Shown in pieces: positions 27,461-36,071 of a stretch of 64,000 bases of DNA. Each line of letters opens with the position of its first letter. Positions within the stretch are counted from its first letter, which is position 1. Location: positions 1,388,856-1,452,855 of the forward strand of contig NZ_JANIOF010000001.1 of NCBI RefSeq assembly GCF_024733555.1. The letters run 5' to 3'. The notes beneath the pieces were generated by a model. The model was given only the letters and a program-made list of their open reading frames with translations, had not been told where the DNA came from and did no database searches. Made by a program: the position numbers and the translations under genes. Origin of the DNA: Paenibacillus sp. SC116. GTDB lineage: Bacteria > Bacillota > Bacilli > Paenibacillales > Paenibacillaceae.

Positions 27461-28384
27461 TTGCTAACAAGAAAAACATATCTCATTATTTTAACAACAA
27501 TCATGGCTTTGTTAGTGTTCCTTATCTTCCGAGTTGAGAACTGGCAGCTATGGTGTCTCATCGTCATGATTGCTTCCTTATGGGGAACAAGCAAGGATGC
27601 AAAGCAAATTTCTTGGCTGCGCTTTATGCCTGCAGGACTTCTAACGCTGTTGATCTTCTATGTCATCTACAAATATGCGAATCCATTCTGGTTCCAAGTC
27701 GTTGCGTGGCAAACCGAATCGATGCATCACACCTTCAATTGGAATGAGTGGTTTAACTCGATTCCTGGCAACGCGCCATGGATGTTCCAACTGTGGCAGC
27801 CCGAATGGCTAACGACATATATGCAGTCTGTATATGTATATGGCTTTACGTTGACCTATTGGTTGTGTATTATTCGCGCCTTTTTCACGAAGGACGTGAA
27901 GAAATTTGGACGATACGCCCTCGCTGGCTATTTACTGCAAGTACCGCTTATCCTGCCTTTCTACAACCTTATTTTCTTACAGGAAGTATGGTATGTACAA
28001 GGAACACCTGATTTACTGGAACGCGGGTTAACACCAGCAGAGGCGTTCAACGTTACGATTAACTGCTTCCCGAGCATGCATACGTCCATTGCTTTTGCAG
28101 CCGTTCTTCTAGCTATGCGTGAACGCAGTAAATGGTATCGGTGGGTCGTTGGATTATTTGGGATCTCGATTATGATTTCAACGCTATATTTAAACATCCA
28201 TTGGATTATCGACATGTTTGCTGGTATGCTCTTTGCTTACGGTTGCGTGAAGCTTGCGGATTGGATCGTGAACCGAAAAGCATTCGATCGCTTTACGAAT
28301 TACTTTGAAGGATTCGGGGCGAAGCTCGAACAAAAGTTAATTAAGGATAACCCTGTAACACCAAATAAAGATTTTAGTGCATAA
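27461..28384 (+). CDS. PAP2 superfamily membrane phosphatase
   Basis: This 307-residue protein has about seven membrane segments and the PAP2 motifs CFPSMHTSIAF and LNIHWIIDMFAG, giving the catalytic His pair and Asp. It most resembles the PAP2_3/inositolphosphorylceramide synthase-like group, which acts on lipid phosphates at the outer membrane leaflet. The usual first motif KxxxxxxRP is not obvious. The start is TTG at 27461 behind AAGGTGA; a GTG at 27452 overlaps that site. It is divergent from adeR. Confidence 0.85.
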   Translation: MLTRKTYLIILTTIMALLVFLIFRVENWQLWCLIVMIASLWGTSKDAKQISWLRFMPAGLLTLLIFYVIYKYANPFWFQVVAWQTESMHHTFNWNEWFNSIPGNAPWMFQLWQPEWLTTYMQSVYVYGFTLTYWLCIIRAFFTKDVKKFGRYALAGYLLQVPLILPFYNLIFLQEVWYVQGTPDLLERGLTPAEAFNVTINCFPSMHTSIAFAAVLLAMRERSKWYRWVVGLFGISIMISTLYLNIHWIIDMFAGMLFAYGCVKLADWIVNRKAFDRFTNYFEGFGAKLEQKLIKDNPVTPNKDFSA

Positions 28385-28424
28385 TGCAGTGAGTTTTTGA
28401 GTTTAAATTGAACTTATCCTAATA

Positions 28425-28483
28425 AAGAGCTATTGGAACATTGAACAGGGCTGAAACCCGTACAATGACCGATAGCTCTTTTA
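28425..28483 (+). terminator. Terminator after the PAP2 gene
   Basis: AAGAGCTAT and ATAGCTCTT arms enclose a 30-base loop that has its own GGG/CCC pairing; a short T run follows on the plus strand. Confidence 0.7.
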
Positions 28484-28518
28484 GCTCTTCGCTATATTTA
28501 TGTATTCTTCTTCATAGC

Positions 28519-28968
28519 TTAGTTTCTCTCAAATAAAGTAATAAACACATTAGGAGCCACTTCTATGTCTTTCATTTCTTGAAAACCACATTGTTCATAT
28601 AATTGCTTGGCAGGTGCATTCTTCGCTCCTGTACTCACAATCACTTTTTTATATTTTGCGATTTCATCTAGAACATGGGCTACTAGTTTTCTAGCAATTC
28701 CTTTCCTAAAATAATTGGGGTGAACGACCAAGCGACAAATATCTATTACTTGTCCCTCATCTGTATACGAAATAAAGGCAGCCAGTTCGTCCTCAACAAA
28801 GTAACCTACAAAAGTTTCATTGCTAGCCATTACTGTTTCTACAGTATCCTTCAACTGTGGGATATCATAAAAGTCAATTAATTCAGCCTCTATTTGATAA
28901 GAAGGAATTTGTACATCAAGCATTTGTTTGGCGATTGCTTCATTGTCTACCATTAGTTTATGAATCAT
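28519..28968 (-). CDS. GNAT family N-acetyltransferase
   Basis: This 149-residue protein has the acetyl-CoA motif A as VVHPNYFRKGIARKLVAHVL (residues about 80-99) and motif B ending NAPAKQLYEQCGF. The acceptor is unknown. GGGAGG precedes the ATG by 5 bases. One copy of a 21-base imperfect repeat lies just upstream (28981-29001). Confidence 0.9.
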   Translation of the reverse strand: MIHKLMVDNEAIAKQMLDVQIPSYQIEAELIDFYDIPQLKDTVETVMASNETFVGYFVEDELAAFISYTDEGQVIDICRLVVHPNYFRKGIARKLVAHVLDEIAKYKKVIVSTGAKNAPAKQLYEQCGFQEMKDIEVAPNVFITLFERN

Positions 28969-28980
28969 AGAAGCCTCCCA

Positions 28981-29069
28981 GATGTTATGTAGTTACCGTC
29001 ATTTCATTTAATCATGAAATGGTTGAATGATCCAGATTTTCACCCTCTGATGTTATATACCTACTGTCA
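28981..29069. repeat. Two copies of an imperfect 21-base direct repeat
   Basis: 28981-29001 and 29049-29069 match at 17 of 21 positions (GATGTTAT start, GTCA end). They lie between the divergent GNAT and trhO genes. Confidence 0.5.
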
Positions 29070-29110
29070 GATTAGGATTGAACTCCCACTGTGAATTTCA
29101 TCACTTTTTG

Positions 29111-29119
29111 TGATACAAT
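29111..29119 (+). promoter_or_regulatory. Extended -10 promoter of trhO
   Basis: TG-A-TACAAT (TACAAT at 29114-29119) lies 100 bp before the start. An inverted repeat ATCAC-N5-GTGAT (29100-29114) overlaps it and could be an operator. Confidence 0.45.
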
Positions 29120-29218
29120 ACTTTCTATAGAAAATGGTTTACTAATACAACGTACTGATCAGCTCTATGCTAATACTGCTAGAACCAGTACCCAAATCTA
29201 AACGAACAGGTGATACAT

Positions 29219-30121
29219 TTGACTCAGGAAGCTAAATTTGCGATTTTGCTTTTCTATAAATTTATTGACGTCCCTAACGCAGAGCAGCTCGCACAAGAAC
29301 ATTTAGAATATTGCAAACAGTTAGGCGTTAAAGGCCGCATTTTGATTGCAGATGGCGGTATAAACGGCACAGTATCAGGAACAGTTGAACAAACTGAACA
29401 ATATATGCATGATTTGAAACAAAACCCTCTTTTTGCGGATACTATCTTTAAAATCGATGAAGCTGAAGAACACGCATTCAAGAAGATGCATGTTCGTTAT
29501 AAAAAGGAACTCGTTACTTTCCGTGTAGATGATAGGAATCTTGACCCTAACGTGCTTACAGGTGGCCATCTTAACCCGACAGAATGGCATGAGTATCTAC
29601 AACGTGATGATGTAGTCGTACTTGATGGACGTACAGGCTATGAATTCGACCTTGGCCATTTCCGCAATGCGATTCGTCCTGAAGTAGACAGCTTCAGAGA
29701 ATTCCCAGAATGGATTCGCGAAAACATGAGTGATCTTAAGGATAAGAAAATCCTTACGTATTGCACGGGCGGTATTCGCTGCGAGATTTTGAGCAGCTGG
29801 ATGATTCAAGAAGGCTTCGATGAAGTATACCAGCTCGACGGTGGTATCGTTACCTACGGTAAGGATACAGAGGTGCAAGGTAGACTATTTGATGGTTCAT
29901 GCTATGTATTCGACGAACGTATTTCAGTACCGATTAATCATACTGATGAAGCTGTCATCGTAGGTCGCTGCCATCACTGTGAACAGCCGGCAGATCGTTA
30001 TATTAACTGCGAACTTGATTCCTGCCACTTGCAGCATATCGTATGTGATGAGTGTGAAGCAGAGCATAGCGGACACTGTTCAACAGAGTGCGCTGATAAA
30101 ACCGCTGCGGCAGCAGTGTAA
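29219..30121 (+). CDS. trhO: tRNA uridine(34) hydroxylase, rhodanese-like
   Basis: This 300-residue enzyme makes 5-hydroxyuridine at the wobble position of tRNAs. It has the N-terminal acylphosphatase-like domain (ILLFYKFIDVP, GRILIADGGINGT) and a rhodanese domain with the active Cys in TYCTGGIRCE. A C-terminal Cys/His-rich tail (CHHCEQPADRYINC, CDECEAEHSGHC) may bind zinc. The start is TTG at 29219, 6 bases after AGGTG; an in-frame GTG at 29210 lies within that site. A terminator follows. Confidence 0.94.
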   Translation: MTQEAKFAILLFYKFIDVPNAEQLAQEHLEYCKQLGVKGRILIADGGINGTVSGTVEQTEQYMHDLKQNPLFADTIFKIDEAEEHAFKKMHVRYKKELVTFRVDDRNLDPNVLTGGHLNPTEWHEYLQRDDVVVLDGRTGYEFDLGHFRNAIRPEVDSFREFPEWIRENMSDLKDKKILTYCTGGIRCEILSSWMIQEGFDEVYQLDGGIVTYGKDTEVQGRLFDGSCYVFDERISVPINHTDEAVIVGRCHHCEQPADRYINCELDSCHLQHIVCDECEAEHSGHCSTECADKTAAAAV

Positions 30122-30151
30122 GCATTTTATAGTCACGTTATAAAGTAACAT

Positions 30152-30209
30152 AAAAGCCTGCAATCTCTTTTCGTCAGCTTGAGCTGGCGCAAGAGTATTG
30201 CAGGCTTTT
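30152..30209 (+). terminator. Terminator after trhO
   Basis: AAAAGCCTGCAAT (30152-30164) pairs with ATTGCAGGCTTTT (30197-30209), with further pairing (CAGCT/AGCTG) in the loop. Confidence 0.92.
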
Positions 30210-30309
30210 CCGCTATAGAGATTAATGTTGTAATCATTCGGAAGAAAAAAATAATTGAGGATATAAAGAGGAATATGCGAGTATGTTCACCTTACAATCA
30301 AAAACCAGA

Positions 30310-30540
30310 CTAAAGTTTTCTGATCAAGTAGGTTTGATCCCAACTTGGACCAGAAGTTCCTACATGAACCCAGCCATAAGGGATATTAGCAAGTGATTTC
30401 ACTCCTATTTGATCACCATAGCTATTTGTTTGATACCCTGGCGATACTTGATTCGGAGTAATAGATGCCCCTTGCGCCCCCACTGCTGAACCAAGCAGTG
30501 CTAATGCCAACACACTTGCAACTGTAAGCTTCTTGATCAT
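30310..30540 (-). CDS. Small secreted protein of unknown function
   Basis: This 76-residue protein has a Sec signal peptide (IKK, Ala/Leu/Val-rich core, cleavage likely after AQG or AQGA). The mature part is about 50 residues, polar, without Cys, rich in Gly, Ser, Tyr and Trp (PGYQTNSYGDQIG; GWVHVGTSGPSWDQT). I recognise no family. The ATG at 30540 has AAGGGG 7 bases upstream; the ATG at 30558 has no site. The 5' leader carries three crossing complementary segments (30567-30619). Confidence 0.75.
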   Translation of the reverse strand: MIKKLTVASVLALALLGSAVGAQGASITPNQVSPGYQTNSYGDQIGVKSLANIPYGWVHVGTSGPSWDQTYLIRKL

Positions 30541-30949
30541 ATTTATTCCCCTTTTCATTAAAATAGTCTATCAATGAACAGCACAAACTTCCTTGGTGAT
30601 AGATTGTGCTTTCGCCAAGATTGTACGTCTCTCTTCTGAATTTAACACTCTATTTTCTATTCGCTTTTGTAAAATAATTAGAAAGACTCAGAGACAGTTC
30701 GTCACTGAGTCTTATGGAAGTGAGCACTACTTTCACCTAACTATATAAGTTCCAACATACAATACACATCAAGCACATTGCATATAGTTTGTAGCAATTT
30801 TTTTCAGAACCATCACAAACATGGAATTATATTCATAGAAAAAGACATGGGCATGTAGTAGGATAATATTCGGTGAATGACTTACTTGGTGTTTTACGTT
30901 ACATGCGAAAGTAATAACTATCTGACTCTGCGAAGCAAAGGAGCACCTA
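30541..30949. other. Intergenic region between two divergent secreted-protein genes
   Basis: No gene is supported. The stretch contains the interleaved leader (30567-30619) and an inverted repeat AAGACTCAG/CTGAGTCTT at about 30684-30714 without a good T run. Otherwise it is AT-rich with no clear promoter pair. Confidence 0.5.
30567..30619 (-). other. Leader region with three interleaved complementary pairs
   Basis: Three pairs cross one another: 30567-30573 with 30597-30603 (TCTATCA/TGATAGA), 30580-30586 with 30604-30610 (AGCACAA/TTGTGCT), and 30592-30596 with 30615-30619 (CTTGG/CCAAG). On the minus strand this ends 27 bases before the start codon of the small secreted protein. The pairs cannot all nest in one hairpin, so a pseudoknot or a switch between structures is possible. 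Confidence 0.4.
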
Positions 30950-32101
30950 ATGAAAAAAGTTTGTATTCCTACACTTTTCCTACTAATCAGTCTCTTCTTG
31001 CCCGTCACAACTTTGTATGCAAAATCTTTCGAAGAATTACCGCCATCTAAATGGAGCCGTAATATCGAAGATAGCGATATCTATCGAACCGGAGATCATC
31101 TATTCCTACATAGCAGTACGCCTGAGATGAAAAGATTTTGGTATGGAATCGATGATACAACTGGTAAAATCAAATACACATTAAATACTACACCAATGGT
31201 TGTATTCGGACATGGACATCATATTATAGTCGGCAATAACGGAAACACGTACATGTTAAAACCAACCCAGCACAAATCAAAACTAGTTTGGTACCTATAT
31301 GCTTATAATTCGACAGGAAAGCAGCTATGGGTTAAAAATGCACAAAAGAATGATAGACTTTTCCTTCAGAAGGATGGCACTATCCTTTTGGCATCTCCAT
31401 TCGGCAGCCTAGGTAATTTCAAAACAATGGTATATACCTATACAGCGAACGGAAAACAAATCAACAAAAAGCAACTATCAGGATATGTTGACCATGTTCA
31501 AGAAGGGTATATTTTCACAGTGAATGCAACATCCAACGATGCATTATCATTCCCTATCAAGGCATATGATGCTTCACTTCAACTGGTCTTCACCTACAAT
31601 GTGCCCCCCCATCATTATGTGCGAAGCATAGTAGCAATTAATGATAATTTCTTTGTATTACTAACAAATCAAAAAAATAAAAACAATAAGCTATTGTGCC
31701 TGAATCGTTCCGGAAAAGTGCGATGGTCCGAATCGGTTGACACAACCGCATTCATCCAACCAACAGCTAGCCATGTATTAATTAGTACAGATTATAGTTT
31801 GATGCTCTATAACTCCAAGGGATTACTAACCAAAAAGGCGTTCCCGGATAACAAAAAGTCGAAAACTATGATTCATATCCAAACATCATCAGATAATCAT
31901 ATTTTTGTAGATCAGGGCAATCTCATTTCAATTCTAGATGGAGCTAACTTGCATGCTATTCATAAAATAAAAGTCCCTGAAGAGGACAAGGATCGCACTA
32001 TCCTTTACTATTACAGTGGGAATGATGTTTTGTATGTAAGAGATATGTCTTCAGGATTTGATAAAAAAAATTCTAAGCTTTCTAAATATGTGTTGAAATA
32101 A
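30950..32101 (+). CDS. Secreted beta-propeller-like protein of unknown function
   Basis: This 383-residue protein has a signal peptide (KK, hydrophobic core, cleavage near LYAKS). Repeated blocks follow, ending in patterns such as LYAYNSTGKQLWVKNAQ, VYTYTANGKQI, LLCLNRSGKVRWSE and LMLYNSKGLLTKKAF. These are typical of PQQ-like beta-propeller blades. No catalytic motif is seen; it may be a binding scaffold at the cell surface. AAAGGAG precedes the ATG. Confidence 0.78.
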   Translation: MKKVCIPTLFLLISLFLPVTTLYAKSFEELPPSKWSRNIEDSDIYRTGDHLFLHSSTPEMKRFWYGIDDTTGKIKYTLNTTPMVVFGHGHHIIVGNNGNTYMLKPTQHKSKLVWYLYAYNSTGKQLWVKNAQKNDRLFLQKDGTILLASPFGSLGNFKTMVYTYTANGKQINKKQLSGYVDHVQEGYIFTVNATSNDALSFPIKAYDASLQLVFTYNVPPHHYVRSIVAINDNFFVLLTNQKNKNNKLLCLNRSGKVRWSESVDTTAFIQPTASHVLISTDYSLMLYNSKGLLTKKAFPDNKKSKTMIHIQTSSDNHIFVDQGNLISILDGANLHAIHKIKVPEEDKDRTILYYYSGNDVLYVRDMSSGFDKKNSKLSKYVLK

Positions 32102-32126
32102 AAAAAAGGAGCTCATCGCTCCTTTC
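32101..32126. terminator. Bidirectional terminator between convergent genes
   Basis: AAAGGAGC (32105-32112) pairs with GCTCCTTT (32118-32125). A run of seven T residues on the minus strand favours termination of the EamA gene; the plus-strand side also has T residues. Confidence 0.85.
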
Positions 32127-32131
32127 TGTCT

Positions 32132-33058
32132 TTATATATTTGTTGATTTCTTGCGAGCTCGACTACGCTTAACCAGCTCCGGCCAAGCTACACCAAACAT
32201 AATGAGGACAACCCCACCCCATTGAAGTAAGCTGACTTGCTCATGAAGCACAAGCATCGACATAATGATGGCCATAGGTAGCTCCATCGCTCCTAGAATT
32301 GAAGCCATACCCCCACCCGTCAGCGGCACTCCTTTTGCAAAGAAGAGTGTGGATAGGACAGGACCCATAATACCAAGTATTAAGCCGTATTTGCCAAGAC
32401 CATCGAAAATAATCGAAGGCTCAAAGAAGAATGTAGGTGTCACGACGATAGCAGCTACGATAAATCCGCCTGTCACCATGTATGCTGTACGTGTTAGCGA
32501 ATCAGCATCAGTCGCTACACGGCCGCTTACAAAGATAAAGATCGTATACGTAAGTGCTGATAAGAGACCATATATAATACCTTCTGTGTGGAAAGTAACT
32601 CCCTTAGAAAGCATTCCGCCCGCAATGACCGTTCCTGCTAACAAAGGAATAAGGGCAACTAGCTTCTCTTTGGCAGGAAACTTGCGCGTTGCTATTGCTT
32701 CTAACACAACACCCATCCAAGTGAACTGGAACAAGAGCAATATCGCAAAAGATGCAGATACGTATTGTAAGCTCTGATAGTAGAAGACGCCTGTAAGTCC
32801 CGTAGAGGAGCCAACGACAACCAAAAACAGCGCCTCATTCATAGAGGGCTGACGACTTCCCTTTTTACCACGATTAGAGCCTATCAGCTTCTTGCCGCCT
32901 ACTAGCGCCCATAAGATTAAAGCACCAATCAACAGCTGAATGCCAACAACATCATTGACTATGAAACCCTCACCATAAGCAAGTTTTACGAACGTAGATA
33001 ATACACCGTAGAAGCATGCTCCCAACAAAACATAAATAATTCCTTTCACAACAACCAT
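32132..33058 (-). CDS. EamA/DMT family transporter
   Basis: This 308-residue protein has about ten membrane segments arranged as two EamA repeats (for example VVVGSSTGLTGVFYYQSLQYV and LPMAIIMSMLVLHEQVSLLQW). Such proteins export metabolites or amino acids; the substrate is unknown. Start uncertain: ATG 33058 is 2 bases from GAGGTG, and the GTG at 33049 gives looser spacing. It follows the nucleoside operon terminator. Confidence 0.88.
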   Translation of the reverse strand: MVVVKGIIYVLLGACFYGVLSTFVKLAYGEGFIVNDVVGIQLLIGALILWALVGGKKLIGSNRGKKGSRQPSMNEALFLVVVGSSTGLTGVFYYQSLQYVSASFAILLLFQFTWMGVVLEAIATRKFPAKEKLVALIPLLAGTVIAGGMLSKGVTFHTEGIIYGLLSALTYTIFIFVSGRVATDADSLTRTAYMVTGGFIVAAIVVTPTFFFEPSIIFDGLGKYGLILGIMGPVLSTLFFAKGVPLTGGGMASILGAMELPMAIIMSMLVLHEQVSLLQWGGVVLIMFGVAWPELVKRSRARKKSTNI

Positions 33059-33069
33059 TCACCTCAAGA

Positions 33070-33108
33070 TTAAAAATAAGAAAAGGGCCTTAACGAATAA
33101 GACCCTTA
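33070..33108 (-). terminator. Terminator after punA
   Basis: AAGGGCCTTA (33083-33092) pairs, with one mismatch, with TAAGACCCTT (33098-33107). TTTTCTTATTTTT follows on the minus strand. It ends the deo operon. Confidence 0.8.
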
Positions 33109-33125
33109 TCTACAAATGTTATATG

Positions 33126-33947
33126 TTATTGAACTTCTTTCAAAATTCCTTTGATAAGTGCAACGAACGATGTTCTTACTTGTGCAGCTACCTCGATAAC
33201 CTCTTCGTGGTTAAGCGGTTGGTCAAGAATTCCGCAAGCCATATTCGTCAAGCAAGAAATCCCTAGTACTTTCAAGCCTGCATGGTTCGCTACGATAACT
33301 TCTGGTACTGTAGACATCCCTACTGCATCAGCACCAAGCGTGCGAATCATACGGATTTCAGCTGGTGTTTCGTAAGCTGGGCCTGTCCACCAAGCGTATA
33401 CACCTTGCTGCATTTTGATGCCTTGAGCATCTGCAACACGCAGAGCCAAGTCACGAAGCTCTGGGCTGTATGCTTTGGACAAGTCTTGGAAACGAACGCC
33501 TAGCTCGTCGTTGTTAGGTCCCATAAGTGGGTTATTCATAACAAGGTTCAAGTGGTCTGTAATAAGCATAAGCTCGCCAGCTTTATAGCTCGTATTTACT
33601 GCACCACAAGCGTTTGTAATGATTACATTTTCAACGCCCAACGCTTTCATTACACGTACTGGGAACGTTACATCATCCAACGAATAGCCTTCATAGTAGT
33701 GGAAGCGACCCTTCATAGCTACAACGATCTTGCCTTCCAATTCACCGATAACAAGCTCGTTCGCATGTCCTACTGCCTCAGACTTTGCAAAGTGAGGAAT
33801 TTCACTGTAAGGAATGACAACCGCGTTAACGAGGTCGTCTGCTAGTCCGCCAAGACCGGAACCAAGAATCATACCGATTGTTGGGCGAAGATTCGTTTTT
33901 GTCAAAATAAAGTCTTTTGCTTCATTAATATGCGCTGTTTGATGCAT
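33126..33947 (-). CDS. punA: Purine-nucleoside phosphorylase, trimeric type
   Basis: This 273-residue cytoplasmic enzyme splits inosine and guanosine type nucleosides with phosphate. Motifs are GSGLGGLAD (phosphate binding), MKGRFHYYEGY, TNACGAVN and WTGPAYETPAEIRM with the base-binding Glu. A TNMACGI motif follows with an Asn in the usual base-contact region. It is the last gene of the deoR-deoC-nupC-punA operon. ATG 33947 follows GGAGGG by 8 bases; the upstream in-frame ATG lacks a site. Confidence 0.95.
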   Translation of the reverse strand: MHQTAHINEAKDFILTKTNLRPTIGMILGSGLGGLADDLVNAVVIPYSEIPHFAKSEAVGHANELVIGELEGKIVVAMKGRFHYYEGYSLDDVTFPVRVMKALGVENVIITNACGAVNTSYKAGELMLITDHLNLVMNNPLMGPNNDELGVRFQDLSKAYSPELRDLALRVADAQGIKMQQGVYAWWTGPAYETPAEIRMIRTLGADAVGMSTVPEVIVANHAGLKVLGISCLTNMACGILDQPLNHEEVIEVAAQVRTSFVALIKGILKEVQ

Positions 33948-34023
33948 AGTAAACCCTCCGTGTCTAAACATAATGTAACTACTATTTAAAAGTTATCGCT
34001 ATCCTATTATACCTTGATTCGTA

Positions 34024-35259
34024 TTAAACGAACATACCTGCAATTGTTGCACTTAGCAAGGAAGCAAGTACCCCTGCAAACATCGCTCTCAAACCGATGT
34101 TCGCTATTTCTGCACGACGCTCAGGAACAAGACTTCCGATACCACCAACACAGATTGCGATGGAAGAGAAGTTAGCAAATCCGCACAATGCAAATGTAAT
34201 AATAACTTGTGTCTTCTCAGTTAGTGTACCCATCACTGGAGCAAAGTTAGAGTAAGCAACAAACTCGTTCAATACAATCTTCTGACCGATAAATGTACCT
34301 GCTTGTATCGCTTCAGACCAAGGAACACCGATTGCTAGTGCCAGTGGAGCAAAGATATAGCCGAAGATTTGCTCAAGTGTAATGCTAAATCCGAACCAGC
34401 CGCCAACTGCGCCAAGACCACCATTCAACATTGCTATGAGGGAAGTCATCGCAAGCAACATCGCACCAATTGTAGCTGCTAGCTTCATACCGTCGATTGC
34501 ACCAACGGAAATCGCTTCAATCAAGTTAACCGATTCACCTTGATTTTTCTTCACATCAATTGTAAATGTACGTTCGGAATTGTCCGTTTCAGGCATGAAC
34601 AACTTCGCCATAATGAGACCAGATGGCATGGACATGAAACATGCTGCCAACAAGAACTTAAGGTCAACACCCATTCCTGCGATACCAGCCAATACAGAAC
34701 CGGATACGGATGCTAGACCACCCGTTACTACCGCGAACAACTCAGACTTTGTCATTTTGGGAAGGAACGGCTTAACAACTAGTGGTGCTTCAGACTGACC
34801 AACAAAGATATTAGCTGCAGCAGACAAGGATTCCGGCTTACTTGTGCCAAGAAGCTTAGAAATACCGCCGCCAAGTACGCGAATAATAATTTGCATAACA
34901 CCTAAATGATAAAGAGCTGCAATAAGTGCACCGAAGAAGATAACTAGCGGCAATACTTGGAACGCAAACACGAAGAAAATTCCGCTATCTGCGGATCCAC
35001 CCGCTGCCTTATCATATAATCCGCCGAACAAGAACATAATTCCGTCATTTGCATAGCCGATCAAGCCATTAACAAAGTCAGACAGCGCACCCATTACTTT
35101 TACGCCATATTCATTTTTAATAGCCAAGTAAGCGAAGGTAATTTGCAGCAGCAAACCAAGCAATATCGTACGCGGTTTAATCGCTTTACGATTCGAAGAC
35201 ATTAGAAAACCGATTCCAAAAATAACTGCAATCCCTATCAAACCGCTTAACACGTTCAT
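34024..35259 (-). CDS. nupC: Concentrative nucleoside transporter NupC
   Basis: This 411-residue membrane protein of the CNT family has the motifs GFANFSSIAICVGGIGSLVP, FVGQSEAPLVVKPFLPKMT and NEFVAYSNF. It imports pyrimidine and some purine nucleosides with protons or sodium. It sits between deoC and punA as in the B. subtilis dra-nupC-pdp operon, with punA in the place of pdp. GGGAGG precedes the ATG by 8 bases. Confidence 0.95.
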   Translation of the reverse strand: MNVLSGLIGIAVIFGIGFLMSSNRKAIKPRTILLGLLLQITFAYLAIKNEYGVKVMGALSDFVNGLIGYANDGIMFLFGGLYDKAAGGSADSGIFFVFAFQVLPLVIFFGALIAALYHLGVMQIIIRVLGGGISKLLGTSKPESLSAAANIFVGQSEAPLVVKPFLPKMTKSELFAVVTGGLASVSGSVLAGIAGMGVDLKFLLAACFMSMPSGLIMAKLFMPETDNSERTFTIDVKKNQGESVNLIEAISVGAIDGMKLAATIGAMLLAMTSLIAMLNGGLGAVGGWFGFSITLEQIFGYIFAPLALAIGVPWSEAIQAGTFIGQKIVLNEFVAYSNFAPVMGTLTEKTQVIITFALCGFANFSSIAICVGGIGSLVPERRAEIANIGLRAMFAGVLASLLSATIAGMFV

Positions 35260-35347
35260 GAGATGTCCTCCCTAAGATGAATGTGTGACAAGCTTTTAGC
35301 CCGCTATTTAACGGAAAGCCACACAACTTGAAACTCAAAATCGAATC

Positions 35348-36034
35348 TTAATAACCGCTACCTTCATTGCTGCCGCCATCCGTAACGATCGCAACACTTG
35401 CACTTGCGCCAATACGGCTTGCTCCTGCTTCTACCATCGCCAATGCGTCTTCACGTGTGCGAATACCGCCAGAAGCTTTCACTCCACATGCATCACCAAC
35501 TGTTTCACGCATCATACGAATGTGTTCAACTGTTGCTCCGCCTGTACCAAACCCTGTAGACGTTTTCACGAAATCCAATCCTGTTTCACGAGCCAAGCGG
35601 CAAGCTTCTACAATTTGTGCATCCGTTAAGTAGCAAGTTTCCAAGATGACCTTAACGATTACGCCTGCATTTGCTTCGTCACGAAGTTCAGTGAACGCAC
35701 GCATTTCACGCTCAATTTGCTCCCAACGCCCGTTCAATACATCGCTAATGCTCAATACGTAGTCGATTTCAGTTGCACCATTTGCGATTGCATCTTTCGC
35801 TTCAAACACTTTTGTTGCCAATGTGTTCGCTCCAAGCGGGAACCCGATAACTGTGCAAATATCTACTCCGCTATCTTTCAACTGCTCTGCTGCAAGAGCT
35901 ACGTAGCACGGTTCTACACAAACAGAAGCGAACTGATACTCACGTGCCTCTTTGCATAATTCAACGATTTGCTCGTCTTGTACATTTGGTTTCAATAACG
36001 TATGGTCAATCATGTTTGCAAGTTGTTGGTTCAT
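35348..36034 (-). CDS. deoC: Deoxyribose-phosphate aldolase
   Basis: This 228-residue cytoplasmic enzyme splits 2-deoxyribose-5-phosphate to acetaldehyde and glyceraldehyde-3-phosphate. The Schiff-base Lys is in [15 protein letters not shown] and the second active Lys in [10 protein letters not shown]; Asp is in EIDYVLSI. Length is normal. It follows deoR by 37 bp and precedes nupC. The C-terminal tail is rich in Gly and Ser (GGSNEGSGY), as often seen in this family. Confidence 0.96.
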   Translation of the reverse strand: MNQQLANMIDHTLLKPNVQDEQIVELCKEAREYQFASVCVEPCYVALAAEQLKDSGVDICTVIGFPLGANTLATKVFEAKDAIANGATEIDYVLSISDVLNGRWEQIEREMRAFTELRDEANAGVIVKVILETCYLTDAQIVEACRLARETGLDFVKTSTGFGTGGATVEHIRMMRETVGDACGVKASGGIRTREDALAMVEAGASRIGASASVAIVTDGGSNEGSGY

Positions 36035-36071
36035 CTTAAATCTTCCTTTCCTTATTCCCAGTTAATTTGCG

